Position numbers and translations under genes: made by a program. The notes under the pieces were generated by a model. The model made no database searches and had not been told where the DNA came from. It worked only from the letters and a program-made list of their open reading frames with translations. 64,000 bases of DNA, from NCBI RefSeq assembly GCF_032884065.1, contig NC_088867.1:29727252-29791251 (forward strand), read 5' to 3'. Positions 1-9,814 of the stretch are shown here, in pieces (within the stretch, counting starts at the first letter, position 1; the number at the start of each line of letters is the position of its first letter). Source of the DNA: Artemia franciscana (lineage: Eukaryota; Arthropoda; Branchiopoda; Anostraca; Artemiidae).

Positions 1-514
1 TAGTTGAAGATGCCAATAAAGGTGGATTCACTTTGCTTCTCTCTTAAGGTTAAGCACATGGCTAAATTTCCAGCAACTAGGGGAAATGCCTCTCTTTATC
101 TATTTTAACAAATTTGAATAATTTTCACAGTCCCCCCTCAGCTTTAACCCCATTAGGTCGGAGTTATCTGTGGCTCTTAACGCCCTCTTAATAAGTCTGG
201 CCTTCTTTCCTATGGCACATTACTGAACCCCAAAAGTTGGTCTGACATTTATAGTGTATAAAATCTTGATGAAAAACTGCTACTTTCCGTTAAAAGATAG
301 AGGATAAATATTTAGTTTCTTTCCAGGAAAAAAAACTTAAAAAGTGCACCTATGATAAGCTCTACATCAATCATACCATTAAAAATTAGTCAAAAATAAA
401 CTGAAGCTGTTTAGAAACGGTAAATTGGATTGCGCTAGTAAGCTACAAAAAATACTAAGGAAAAAAAACTCGTAAAGTTGCTTGATCCTACTACAAAAAA
501 AAAGTCGAAGAATT
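1..514. other. Unassigned AT-rich DNA
   Basis: I see no coding frame, known repeat or RNA gene here. The right end runs into the first exon-like unit of the array described below. Confidence 0.4.
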
Positions 515-636
515 GTTTATAGCTTCAATTTCAAGTAAGTAATTTATAAATTATTTAAAGAAAATAACAATTGTGCTCTAACCTAGGACTAATATTTCCC
601 CTTTTCAGGTTCTCTTCCGAGTCAATATGGAGGAGT
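515..636 (+). repeat. Detached exon-like array units
   Basis: The end of one unit (donor GTAAGT at 535-540) is followed by a short intron-like spacer, an acceptor CAG at 606-608 and the start of the next 43-bp block with its ATG at 627. These match the units at 3.3-9.4 kb, so the array probably once began here and was split by later insertions. The second block is cut at about 636 by the palindromic R1 repeat. Confidence 0.75.
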
Positions 637-1290
637 TTTTTCAACTGAAAGTAAGGAGCAGCATAAAACACATGCAACGAACAGAAATTATTCCGTATAT
701 GAAAGGGGCTGTCCCTCCTCAACATATCGCTCTTTACGATAAAGTTTAACTCTTTGTCATAACTCTTCTCTTAAAAATCGTTAGCGTAAATGTCGCTCCT
801 TACTTTCAGTTGAAAAAACTCATTGTTTTGCATTTGATTTCTGATCGATTTTCAAATAATGCCGGGAAATCCATTAGATACGAAATCGTATACTCGATTT
901 TTGAAGGTCGCGTGGCAAAACTAATTCATCAAGAGCAATTAATAAAATTATTTTTTAATATGCTTATAATGCAAATTAACTTTTTGTTCTTAAATTTCCC
1001 AATTTAATATGTGCATTTGGTTGTATTTCTTCCTTTGTTTTTACAGTCAAGGACTGCAATATTCTATTTTGTGATATATTTTTCATTATATGTTGTTTGT
1101 TTGATTGCATAAACTGCTTTTAAAATGTTCAAACATGACTTAGTTAATTTTCTGAAGCTGGCATCATAAGACAGTTGAAAATTGGTCAAGACTAGACCAA
1201 CTAAATAAATATAAGGGAAAAGCTTTAACTTCCACTATACTTTACTCCAGGCCCCTAATGTTCCATGCATTTTGCCATGTGTCAGTCTTG
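637..1290 (+). repeat. R1 repeat, left part with terminal palindrome
   Basis: Positions about 641-818 form an imperfect palindrome: AACTGAAAGTAAGGAGC at the left is answered by GCTCCTTACTTTCAGTT at the right, with an inner block reading like CGCTCTTTACGATAAAGTTT. The DNA after it resembles the matching part of other R1 copies (16.8 kb, 33.9 kb). The copy interrupts an exon-like unit. From about 900 to 1,290 only AT-rich DNA is recognisable. Confidence 0.65.
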
Positions 1291-1292
1291 TT

Positions 1293-2565
1293 GTGTTGCG
1301 AGAGCAACACTTTGGTTTTGTCGTGTGTGTTGTTTTTTTTCCTAGCACCCTGATTTCAGCTTATTCCTAGAAAGTGGTAAAGGTCTAACCTTTGCGGTTT
1401 TTACGGAAAGTGTGGACCTTAGGGCGAATTGATGAATATGACTTTGCATTTTGGAAAGCTTCGTAGAACTCTTGCCTGGGACCAAAAAGGATGTTTTTTG
1501 CTTGTGTTTCTACCCATTTCTGTTCGTGATTTCAGCTGAGTTTATCATTCGGTTTTTCGCACTTGGGATTGTGGTAGAGAAATGATATCAGATGTACCTC
1601 TTAAACTTTAAAAGTTCTCTCATTACAAAAGAAATTAGAGTTTATCCTTTACTCCTTTCTAAGTAATGACGTTATAAACTTGGCCTACAGCAAAAAAGTC
1701 AACTTTTGAACTGAGACAGATAGTTTTTTTTTATTTCGCGGGAGTCGATAGCTCCTGATAACCTGATCAAAGTATATGTCATCCATTTTTTGGTAGAAAA
1801 ATCCTTCATGAGATATACCAGTTTGAAAGTTTAAAGGGGATGACAACTTCAGAAGTAAGGTACACACTGAAACCAAAAATAGGCTGATACAGAAATGATA
1901 TCAGATGTGCCTCTTAAACTTTAAAGTTCTCTCATTGCTAAAGAAATTAGAATTTATCCTTTGCTACTTTCTAAATTATGACGTTAGAAACTTGGCCTAC
2001 GGCAAAAAAGTCAACTTTTGATCTATGACAGATATATTTTTTTTCGACGGCAGTCGATAGCTCTTGAAGAGCGGATCAAAGTTGTGCCATCCGTTTTTTG
2101 GTAGAAAATTCCTTCCTGAGATATACCAGTTTGAAAGTTTAAAGGGGTTGACAACTTCAGTAGTAAGGTACACACTGAAACCAAAAACAGGCCAATACCC
2201 ATTGTGAGACATATAGGGTAGTTTTAAGCAACAATTGGCTGTCTAGTTCATAATAATCTTCGACAATGAGGGGTTCGCAACTTTTGCTAGTTGGTATACC
2301 TATTATCTGTTTCCAGTGTATTTGATGGTAAGACCAATTTGGTTCCAGTGGTAAGACATGTAGGGGACTTGTAAGAAATAATCGGATGTTAGGCTAAAAT
2401 TATCTTCAGTGATGAGGTGTTTGCAACTTTTGCTAGTTGCAATAATGGGTTTGTAACTTTTGCGATTTGGTGTACCTAGTATTTATTTTAGGATCCTTAC
2501 ACATTAACAACTTCAGCGCTTAATCGAAGCGAGGAAACAAAACCAAAGTGTTGCTCTCGCAACAC
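1293..2565. mobile_element. Non-autonomous element with perfect 29-bp inverted ends
   Basis: Positions 1293-1321 and 2537-2565 are exact inverted copies (29/29) starting GTGTTGCGAGAGCAACAC, which can itself fold into a hairpin. The interior has no long open frame. It contains a 313-bp tandem duplication and a second shorter duplication. I found no clear target-site duplication next to the ends, so the true outer limits could be wider: a second, 14-bp inverted pair lies at 1235-1248 and 2747-2760. A DNA-transposon derivative or fold-back element is the best reading. Confidence 0.7.
1578..2203. repeat. 313-bp tandem duplication
   Basis: Segments 1578-1890 and 1891-2203 are near-identical direct copies beginning AGAAATGATATCAGATGT. 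A looser duplication follows at about 2,215-2,470, sharing CAACTTTTGCTAGTTG. All lie inside the inverted-end element. Confidence 0.85.
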
Positions 2566-2859
2566 TTTATTCGGCGAGGCCGAACCTTACGTTGGCCAAT
2601 GCAATACCTTACAATGCAATACCTTACGTTGCCAATGCAATGTAGATCTAGTTTTCACTGCGTACCCATAAATTGAATCAATGACGATAAAATCTGGAAA
2701 GAAAATATATAAAATTTGAGCTATATATTTCCACAAAAAGGAGGGGGGAGTAAAGTATAGAATAAGTGCCTTCAAAATGTAGTAAAAACTATTTTTTTAC
2801 ATATTATGAAGTAACAATTATTTCCTGGACATGCCTCCTTCTCAATAGCCCCAATTCAA
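2566..2859. other. Spacer between nested repeats
   Basis: A short local repeat (AATGCAATACCTTAC, twice at about 2,597-2,630) is present, and 2747-2760 is the inverted partner of 1235-1248. No gene is visible. Confidence 0.4.
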
Positions 2860-3320
2860 TAGCCCGACTTAAAAAGAACACTAGAACTTTCAATTTCTAT
2901 TCGAATGAACCCTATGCCAATCTTCTAGGACATTTAGCTCGATACCATCACCCCGAAAAAAAAAACAACTAAAAACGCATCCACAATCCACAAAATACAA
3001 AGTTTCGTATTTTTGTAGATAGAAGCTTGAAACACTACAGTAGGATTCTCTGATACACTGAATCTTGTGGAGCGATTTTCGTTAAGGTTCCTTGAATTTT
3101 AAGGGGTTATTTTCTCCATTTTCAAAAATCAGGCAAACTTTCTCAGATTTGTATCTTTTGATGGGTAATGCTAAACCTAGTGAATCGTGTATATTTGGAA
3201 TCAGCATAATTAGCCAATTATTTTGACGTATCTGTTGACATAAAAATTCCTTTTTTAGACATTCAGTTACAATTGAGCCGCACCGATCCTTACAACACGA
3301 ACTGTTTGATATTTGTTTTT
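2860..3320 (+). repeat. R1 repeat, right part
   Basis: The order of motifs matches the 3' part of the full R1 copies at 18.1-18.5 kb and 33.3-33.7 kb: CACTAGAACTTTCAATTTC, TTGTAGATAGAAGCTTGAAAC, TCAGCATAATTAGCCAATT, and the terminal hairpin remnant CACGAACTGTTTGAT. With 637-1290 it is probably one R1 insertion that was later split by the inverted-end element. Confidence 0.75.
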
Positions 3321-3364
3321 TTCAGGATCCCTTTTAAGTCAACATGGATGAAGAAACTGGAGGC
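3321..3364 (+). repeat. Exon-like array unit interrupted by LINE DNA
   Basis: An acceptor CAG at 3323-3325 is followed by the block with AAGTCAACATGGATGAAGAA. The copy is cut at about 3,364 by a minus-strand LINE fragment, and the array resumes at about 3,856. Confidence 0.75.
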
Positions 3365-3855
3365 AGAATAAGAAGATTTCCATGTTTAATGACAGGAATG
3401 TGGTCACATGTGAAAGCATGAGTGTCTACCTTAAAATGAGTCAGGGTGATCTTTAATGAAGAGGTCAAGACGAGATGATAGGTTTGGGCTGTGACATGTG
3501 TTGAAATTGACGAGTTGATCCAGCCTGTATGAGAGAGATAAATTAGCTAAGTCTGGCCCCTCCTTGTCAGTATTTTTGCTGAAAAGCCACACGCTTTGAT
3601 AGGCGTTAAAGTCTCCATGGAGGATCATGGTAGACTTAGCATACTTGTCTTGAATGTATTTGAGGGAGGCTTCAAGGTAGCCTATAATCTGGCAGGTTGG
3701 AGGGTTATAAATGGTACCAACAATCATGGATTTATTTGGTAGGGTCACTCTAACTCATAGAGCTTCATCAACTGCAGAATCTGATGTATTTAGGCATGAA
3801 TGTGGTATATGGCTTATTAGATATGTAGTGACACCTTCTCATCTGTATTTAGCAC
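3365..3855 (-). pseudogene. Non-LTR retrotransposon endonuclease fragment
   Basis: Reading the minus strand, 3748-3431 encodes 105 residues typical of the apurinic-type endonuclease of LINEs: GTIYNPP near the start, the catalytic-region motif HGDFNAYQSVW, then D-K-E-G-P-D-LANL and a SRLDLFIKD stretch. Downstream in another frame CDHIPV resembles the conserved SDH-P motif. Reverse transcriptase is absent. The fragment sits inside one unit of the exon-like array. Clade is probably Jockey- or I-like; I cannot decide. It is dead because the ends are missing and a frameshift is needed. Confidence 0.75.
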
Positions 3856-6010
3856 CATTTTCAGGTTTGGTTTTAAGTCAACATGGAGGAACAAAAACTT
3901 GGGTTCAAATAAGTTATTTATAAATCATTTGAAGAAAGAATGACCCTTTTCTTTATATGACTAATAGACTAATAGAAATATTTCTTATTCCTATATATAT
4001 TCTTCAGGTTGTCTTTGAAGTCAACATGGAGGAAGAGATTTCTATTTCAAGTAAGTTATTTATAAATTATTTACAGCAAAACACAATTATATTTTGCTTA
4101 TGACTATTGTTTGTTATTTATCTTTCTAAGGGTTCCTTTTATATCAACATGGAGGAAGAACCTTCAAAGTTAAGTGAGTTATTTATAAATGACTCAAAGA
4201 TAAAAACAATGGTGCTTTCGCTTATTCAAAATATTTTATATTTATCTTTTTTAGGTTCCCTTTTAAATCACCAGGGACTTCTGTATTGAGAAAGTAATTT
4301 AATAGATTGTTTAAAAGAAAAGGTTTAGCTTAAGACTAATATTTGATATTTTTCTTTTTATGGTTGCTTTTTTAAGTCAACATCAAGAAAGTAACTTTAA
4401 CTTCAAGTAAGTAATTTGTTAATTGTTGAAAGAAAAAAAAATTGACTTTAGCTTGTGATTATGTTTGGATTTTCCTTTTTCATGTTCTCTTTTGAGTCAA
4501 CATGGAGAAAGAAACTTCAATTTCAAGTAAGTAATCTATATATGATTTAAAGAGAAAAAATCTGCTTCAGCTTATGACTAATATTCTATATTTCTCTTTT
4601 TCATGTTCTTGTTTGAGTCAAAATTGAGGAGGAAAATTCTATTCAAAGAAACATATTTATAAATTATTTAAAGAACAAAAAACCATGCTCTAAATTAGGA
4701 TAGTGTTTGAAAATCCTCTTTTTCAGTTCCCTTTTAAGTCAACATGGAGGAAGAAGCCTTAATTTCAAGTAAGTAATTTATGAAAAAATTTGAAAAATAA
4801 ACTCAACAGTGCTTAAGCTTTTGACTAATACTGGATATTTATCTTTCTTGGATTCTCGTTTGTGTAAACATGGAAGATGAAATAGTAATTTCAAGTAATT
4901 AACTTATAAATTACTTCAAGAAAAATTTTCAGGTTCTCTTTTCAGTCAACACAGGGGAAGAAACTTCAATTTCAAGTAAGTGATTTATAAATTATTAAAA
5001 GAAGAAATTGTCCTTTAGCTTATGACTAATATTCCATGTTTCAGGTCTTGGTTCATTTCTTGTTTTCAGGTTCTCTTTAATATCAAAACAGAGGGACAAA
5101 TTCAAATTCCAAGTAAGTAATTTTTAAATTATTTAATGAAAACAACAATTGTACTTTAGCTTATGGCTAATATTTGATGTTTTTCTTTTTCAGGTTTTCT
5201 TTTGAGTTAACTTGGAGGAAGAAAACTCAACCTCAAGTAATTTATAAATAATTTAAAGAAAAATAATTGTCTTCTAGCTTACAACTAATACTTAATTTTC
5301 TCTTTTACAGGTTTCTTTTTAAGTCAACATCAAGAGAGAAACTTCAATTTCAAATAATTAATTTAATTTTGAAAAAAAAAATGTGCTTCAGCTTATGAGT
5401 AATAATTGATATTTCTCTTTTTCCAGGTTCTCTTTTGAGTCAATGGGGAGAAAGAGACTTTGATTTTAAGTAGGTTAAGTAATAAATGAAAAAAAAAAAT
5501 CTCTTTTTCAGGGTCTATTATGAGTCAACATGGATGTAGAAACATTAATCTCAAGATAGTAATTTACATGTTACAGAAAAAACATTGGTGCTTTAGCTTA
5601 CGACTAATATTTGATATTTCTCTTTTTCAGGTTCCCTATTGATTCGATATGGAGGCACAAACTTCAATTCCAAGTGATTTATTTATAAAAAAAATATTTA
5701 AAGCAAAACATAATTGTGCAATAGCTTCTGACTAATATGATACTTCTCTTTTCCAGGTCCCTTTTTGAGTCAACGTGGAGGAAGAAACTTTAATATCAAT
5801 TAAGTAATTTATGAATTAATTAAAAACACAAATTCTTTAGCTTATGACTAATATTTGACCATTTTGCTATTGAGTCAGCATGGAGAAAGAAACTTTGATT
5901 CCAAGTAGATAATTTATAAATTCTTAAAAAAAAAATAATTGTTCTCTATTTTAGGACTAATATTAGGTATTTTTCTTTTCAGGTTCTCTTTTGAAAACAC
6001 ACAGAAGAAG
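3856..6010 (+). repeat. Exon-like tandem array, block A
   Basis: About 18 head-to-tail units of about 120 bp are present. A typical unit reads GACTAAT (branch-site-like), a pyrimidine tract ending TTTTTCAG, a block with AGTCAACATGGAGGAAGAA, then CAA/GTAAGT and an AT-rich spacer. Acceptor AGs end at 3864, 4007, 4130, 4254, 4726, 4932, 5069, 5193, 5310, 5426, 5511, 5630, 5756 and 5982. Donors start at 4051, 4407, 4527, 4769, 4975 and 5113, among others. Where both are present the block is 42-43 bp (for example 4008-4050). Several units lost a site, for example CAG to CAT at about 4,481 and 4,602. Nothing shows it is transcribed. Confidence 0.9.
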
Positions 6011-7190
6011 AAATTTTTATTTTTAGGAATTTATTTCAAACAAATAAACTTTCAAATGGGAAAAAAATTCATTTATTTAGACAGCAAAAACATGTACAAA
6101 AGTCTAAATATTTTGATCACATATCAGTCATCAGTTTGATCACATCACATAATTGTCATCAGTAGAAAAACTAACATATTAAAATTGAAACTAACATATT
6201 TACACAAAACAAAATAATTAACTTTCATGTTATTCACAAAAATAATGAACTTCCAGGTTATTTATATTTAAGGTGTTGTGTTGAAAATACATAGTATATA
6301 TGGGGAAACAAGACCAACCAAGTGTACACTATAAAATCAACATTTCCTTTGCAATTTACAAGACACAGAAGACTTTGCCACCTTCATTGGAAATTTATTT
6401 TACGTTTAGGCAAGATTATAGAAGAAAATTTACATATAGACTTTGAATGAACTTTGTCATTGAACTCTCTCCAAACAAAAATAGTGAATAACCTCAAAAT
6501 TCACTATTTTGTGAATGCCCTGAAAGTGAATTATTTTGTTTTGTATAAATATGTTAGTTTCAATTTTAATACTGTGGTATTTCTATTGATGATGATTGCT
6601 GTATGTGTGATTGAAATATTTAGATTTTTGTACCTGTTTTGCTGTCTAAATAAATGGATGTTTCCCCATTTGAACATTTATTTGTTTGTCATAGAAAGGC
6701 AGTGTTAAATAATGTGTTATGTCAAAAATACATTGTATATATGGGGAAATGTGACCAGCTAAGTATACAACTATAAACTCAAAATTTCCTTTGCAATTCA
6801 GAAGACACAGAAGACTTTGCCACCTTCATTGGAAATTTACTTTACATTGAGGCAAGGCCAAAGAAGAAAATTTACATCAAGACTTTGAATGAACTTTGTC
6901 ACTGAACTCTCTTTGAAAAAAATGTAGTGAATAGCCTAGAAGTTTATTTTTTATTCTGAATGACATGGAAGTTAATTCTTTCGTTTTGTACAAATATATT
7001 AGTTTGAATTTGAAACTTTAGTATTTCTACTGGTGACAATTGCTGTATATGTGATCAGAATATTTAGATTTTTGTACCTGTTTTTGCTGTCTAAATAAAT
7101 GGATCTATCCCCATTGGAACATTTGCTTGTTTGTCATAGAAAGGCAGTGTGGTCTGAGAAAATGATATCTAATTTAAGGTGTTATATCAA
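6011..7190. mobile_element. Fold-back element with tandem copy inside the array
   Basis: The DNA at about 6,028-6,245 is the inverted copy of about 6,495-6,700 (for example GAAACTAACATATTTACAC against GTATAAATATGTTAGTTTC), so the left half can fold back. The body is duplicated directly: about 6,269-6,708 and 6,709-7,150, period about 441 bp, sharing TATATATGGGGAAA, GACACAGAAGACTTTGCC and GCTGTCTAAATAAATGGAT. A third partial start appears at about 7,175 before the array resumes. There is no protein frame of note. Confidence 0.75.
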
Positions 7191-9420
7191 AAATAAATAA
7201 TTTATTTATATATTATTTAAAGGAAAAAAACTCTAGATTAGGACTAGCATTTGATTTTATCTCTTTTTCAGATTCCCTTCAAAGTCAACATAGAGGATGA
7301 AAGTTTTATTTCAAGTAAGTAATTTATGAAATAATCTGAAAAATAAAATTAACAGTGCTTTAGCTTTTGACTAATATTGGGTATTTATTCTTGTTTGTCT
7401 TAGCATGGTGGACAGAACTTCAATTCCAAGAAAGTAATTTAGAAATGATTTCAAGAAAAATTGCAGGTTCTCTTTTGAGTGAACACAGTAGAAGAAACTT
7501 CCAATTTCACGTAAGTGATTTATAAATGATTAAAAGAAGAAATTGTTCTTTAGCTTATGACTAATATTTCATATTTCTTGTTTTCAGGTTCTCATTTGGG
7601 TCAAAACAGAGGAATAAATTTCATTTCCAAGTAAGCAATTTATAAATTATTTTAGCTTATGACTAATATTTGATATTTCTCTTTTTCAGGTTTTGTTTTG
7701 AGTCAACAAGAAGGAAGAAAATCTAATCTCAAGTAAGTAATTTATAAATAATTCAAAGAAAACAATTGTCTTCTAGCTTACAATTAATATTTGATGTTTC
7801 TCTTTTTCAGGTTCCTTTTTAAGTCAACATCAGGGGGGAAACTTCAATTTCAGGAAAGTAATTTACAAATTATTTAAAGAAAAACCAATTGCACAGTAGC
7901 TTATGACTAATATTTGAAATTTCTCTTTTCCCAGGTTCTCTTTTGAGTCACCAGGGATAAAGAATCTTTCAAGTAAGTAATCAATGAATAATTTATCTTT
8001 TTCAGGTTATCTTTTGAGTCAACACAGAGGAAGAAACAATAATCTCAAAAGAGTAACTTATATGTTACGAAAAAAACATTGGTGCTTTAGCTTATGACTA
8101 ATATTTGATGTTTCTCTCTTTCAGGTTCCCTATTAAGTCAATACAGAATAAGAAACTTCAATTCCAAGTAATTTATTTATATACTATTTAAAACAAAACA
8201 CAATCGTGCATTAACTTATGAATAATATTTGATATTTCACTTTTTCAGGTTCCCTTTTGAGTCAACATGGACAAAGAAGCTTTAATTTCAAGTAAGTAGT
8301 TTATAAGTTATTTAAAGAAAAAACTGTTGTACTCTAGATGGACTAACATTTCATATTGCTCTTTTTCAGGTTCCCTTTTAAGTCAACACAGAGAAAGGAA
8401 CTTCAATTTCAAGTCAGTAATTTATGAATTAATTTAAAAAAAAAACACTTTAGCTTATGTCTAATAATTGACATTTTGCTTTTGAGTCAGTAATTTATAG
8501 ATTCTTTAAAGAAAAAAAAAAGTGCTCTGGCTTGGGACTAATATTTTGATATTTCCCATTTTTCAGGTTCTCTTTAAGTCAACAGGAAGGAAGAAGCTTT
8601 GATTTCAAGATAGTATTTAATTAATAAGTCCTTTTTTGAGGGTTTTCTTTTGAGTCAACATAGAGGAAGAAACATTAATCTCAAGATACTAATTTACATG
8701 TTACAAAAAAGCATTGGTTCTTTAGCTTATGACTAATATTTGATATTCATCTCTTTCAGGTTCCCTATTAAGTGAGTCAACATGGACAAAGAAATTTTAA
8801 TTTCAAGAAAGTTGTTTATAGGTTATTTAAAGAAAAAAACTGTTGTTCTCTAGATTAGGACATTTCATATTGCTCTTTTTCAGGTTCCCTTTTAAGTCAA
8901 CATGGAGGAAGGAACTTCAATTTCAAGTCAGTAATTTATGAATTAATTAAAAAAGCCCTTTAGGTTATGACTAATATTTGACATTTTGCTTTTGAGTCAG
9001 TAATTTATAAATTCTTTAAAGACAAAATAATTGTGCTCTAGCTTAGGACTAATATTTGATTTTTTCTCTTTGTCAGGTCTTTTTTGAGGCCACATTGAGG
9101 AAGAAACTTCTATTTGAAGTTAGTAATTTATAAAATTTCTGGAAACAATACAACCGTGTTTAGCCAAGACTAATTTATGATGTTTCTCTTTTTAAGATTC
9201 TTTTTTGAAGGCACATTTTGGAAAAACTTTCAATTTCACATTAATAAACTACAAATATTTAGCCTACAGAAAAAAACTTGTGTAAAGTTTTTATATTTAA
9301 AAGAAAAAATTGCATTTAAGATATAATTTATAACTGATTTTTCTCTTTTTCAGGCTCTCCTTTGAGTAAACATGGAGGAAGAAATTTCACTTTTGGGCAA
9401 ATTATTTCAAATTACTTGAA
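7191..9420 (+). repeat. Exon-like tandem array, block B
   Basis: About 19 units of the same kind as block A. Acceptor AGs end at 7271, 7466, 7587, 7689, 7810, 7934, 8005, 8124, 8248, 8369, 8566, 8759, 8883, 9076, 9196 and 9353. Donors start at 7315, 7511, 7631, 7733, 7973, 8292 and others. Blocks 7272-7314, 7588-7630, 7690-7732 and 8249-8291 are all exactly 43 bp, with spacers as short as 59-78 bp. The order of unit variants repeats that of block A with a shift of about 2.5 kb, and a smaller duplication repeats within the block (about 8.0-8.5 kb at 8.6-9.0 kb). The last units (9,076-9,420) are the most decayed. Confidence 0.9.
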
Positions 9421-9814
9421 TGAATAACTATAGAATTTAGCTTGGGGGTTGTAAAGTGAGTGAAAAGTAAAGTGAAATGCTTCTAGGAATTATACGAGTA
9501 AGTGTGGTATCTGTTTAGAGTTTGTCCTACTCAGAAGGAAACACTATAAAACTCTGAAAACAGCATAAAAAGTCCTAAAATACTCACCTAACAGCAGGTG
9601 TTTAAACCATTTCTAACAGCACTTCAATTTACTTTACCCCCTCCCTCTAATTTGCAAATACATAGCCAAAATACTAAAGGTCTAAATTAGTGGCTCTTCA
9701 GAAGGAGATTCCCTATAATAAAAAAAACAAACATTTTTAGATAACTGATTCTATGCTTATTTTACAGTGTCATATGCATTTTTTATAATTCCTCTCTAGC
9801 TCCCCTCAAATTGT
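9421..9814. other. Unassigned AT-rich DNA
   Basis: Non-coding DNA between the array and the LINE. A CTTTACCCCCTCCCTCTAA stretch at about 9,633 resembles short stretches near 12,305 and 30,166, hinting at another dispersed repeat. Confidence 0.4.

Noticed and set aside
3321-9420. CRISPR-like regular repeats
   Set aside because: The units are diverged along their whole length, the spacers are homologous to one another, and the genome is clearly eukaryotic.
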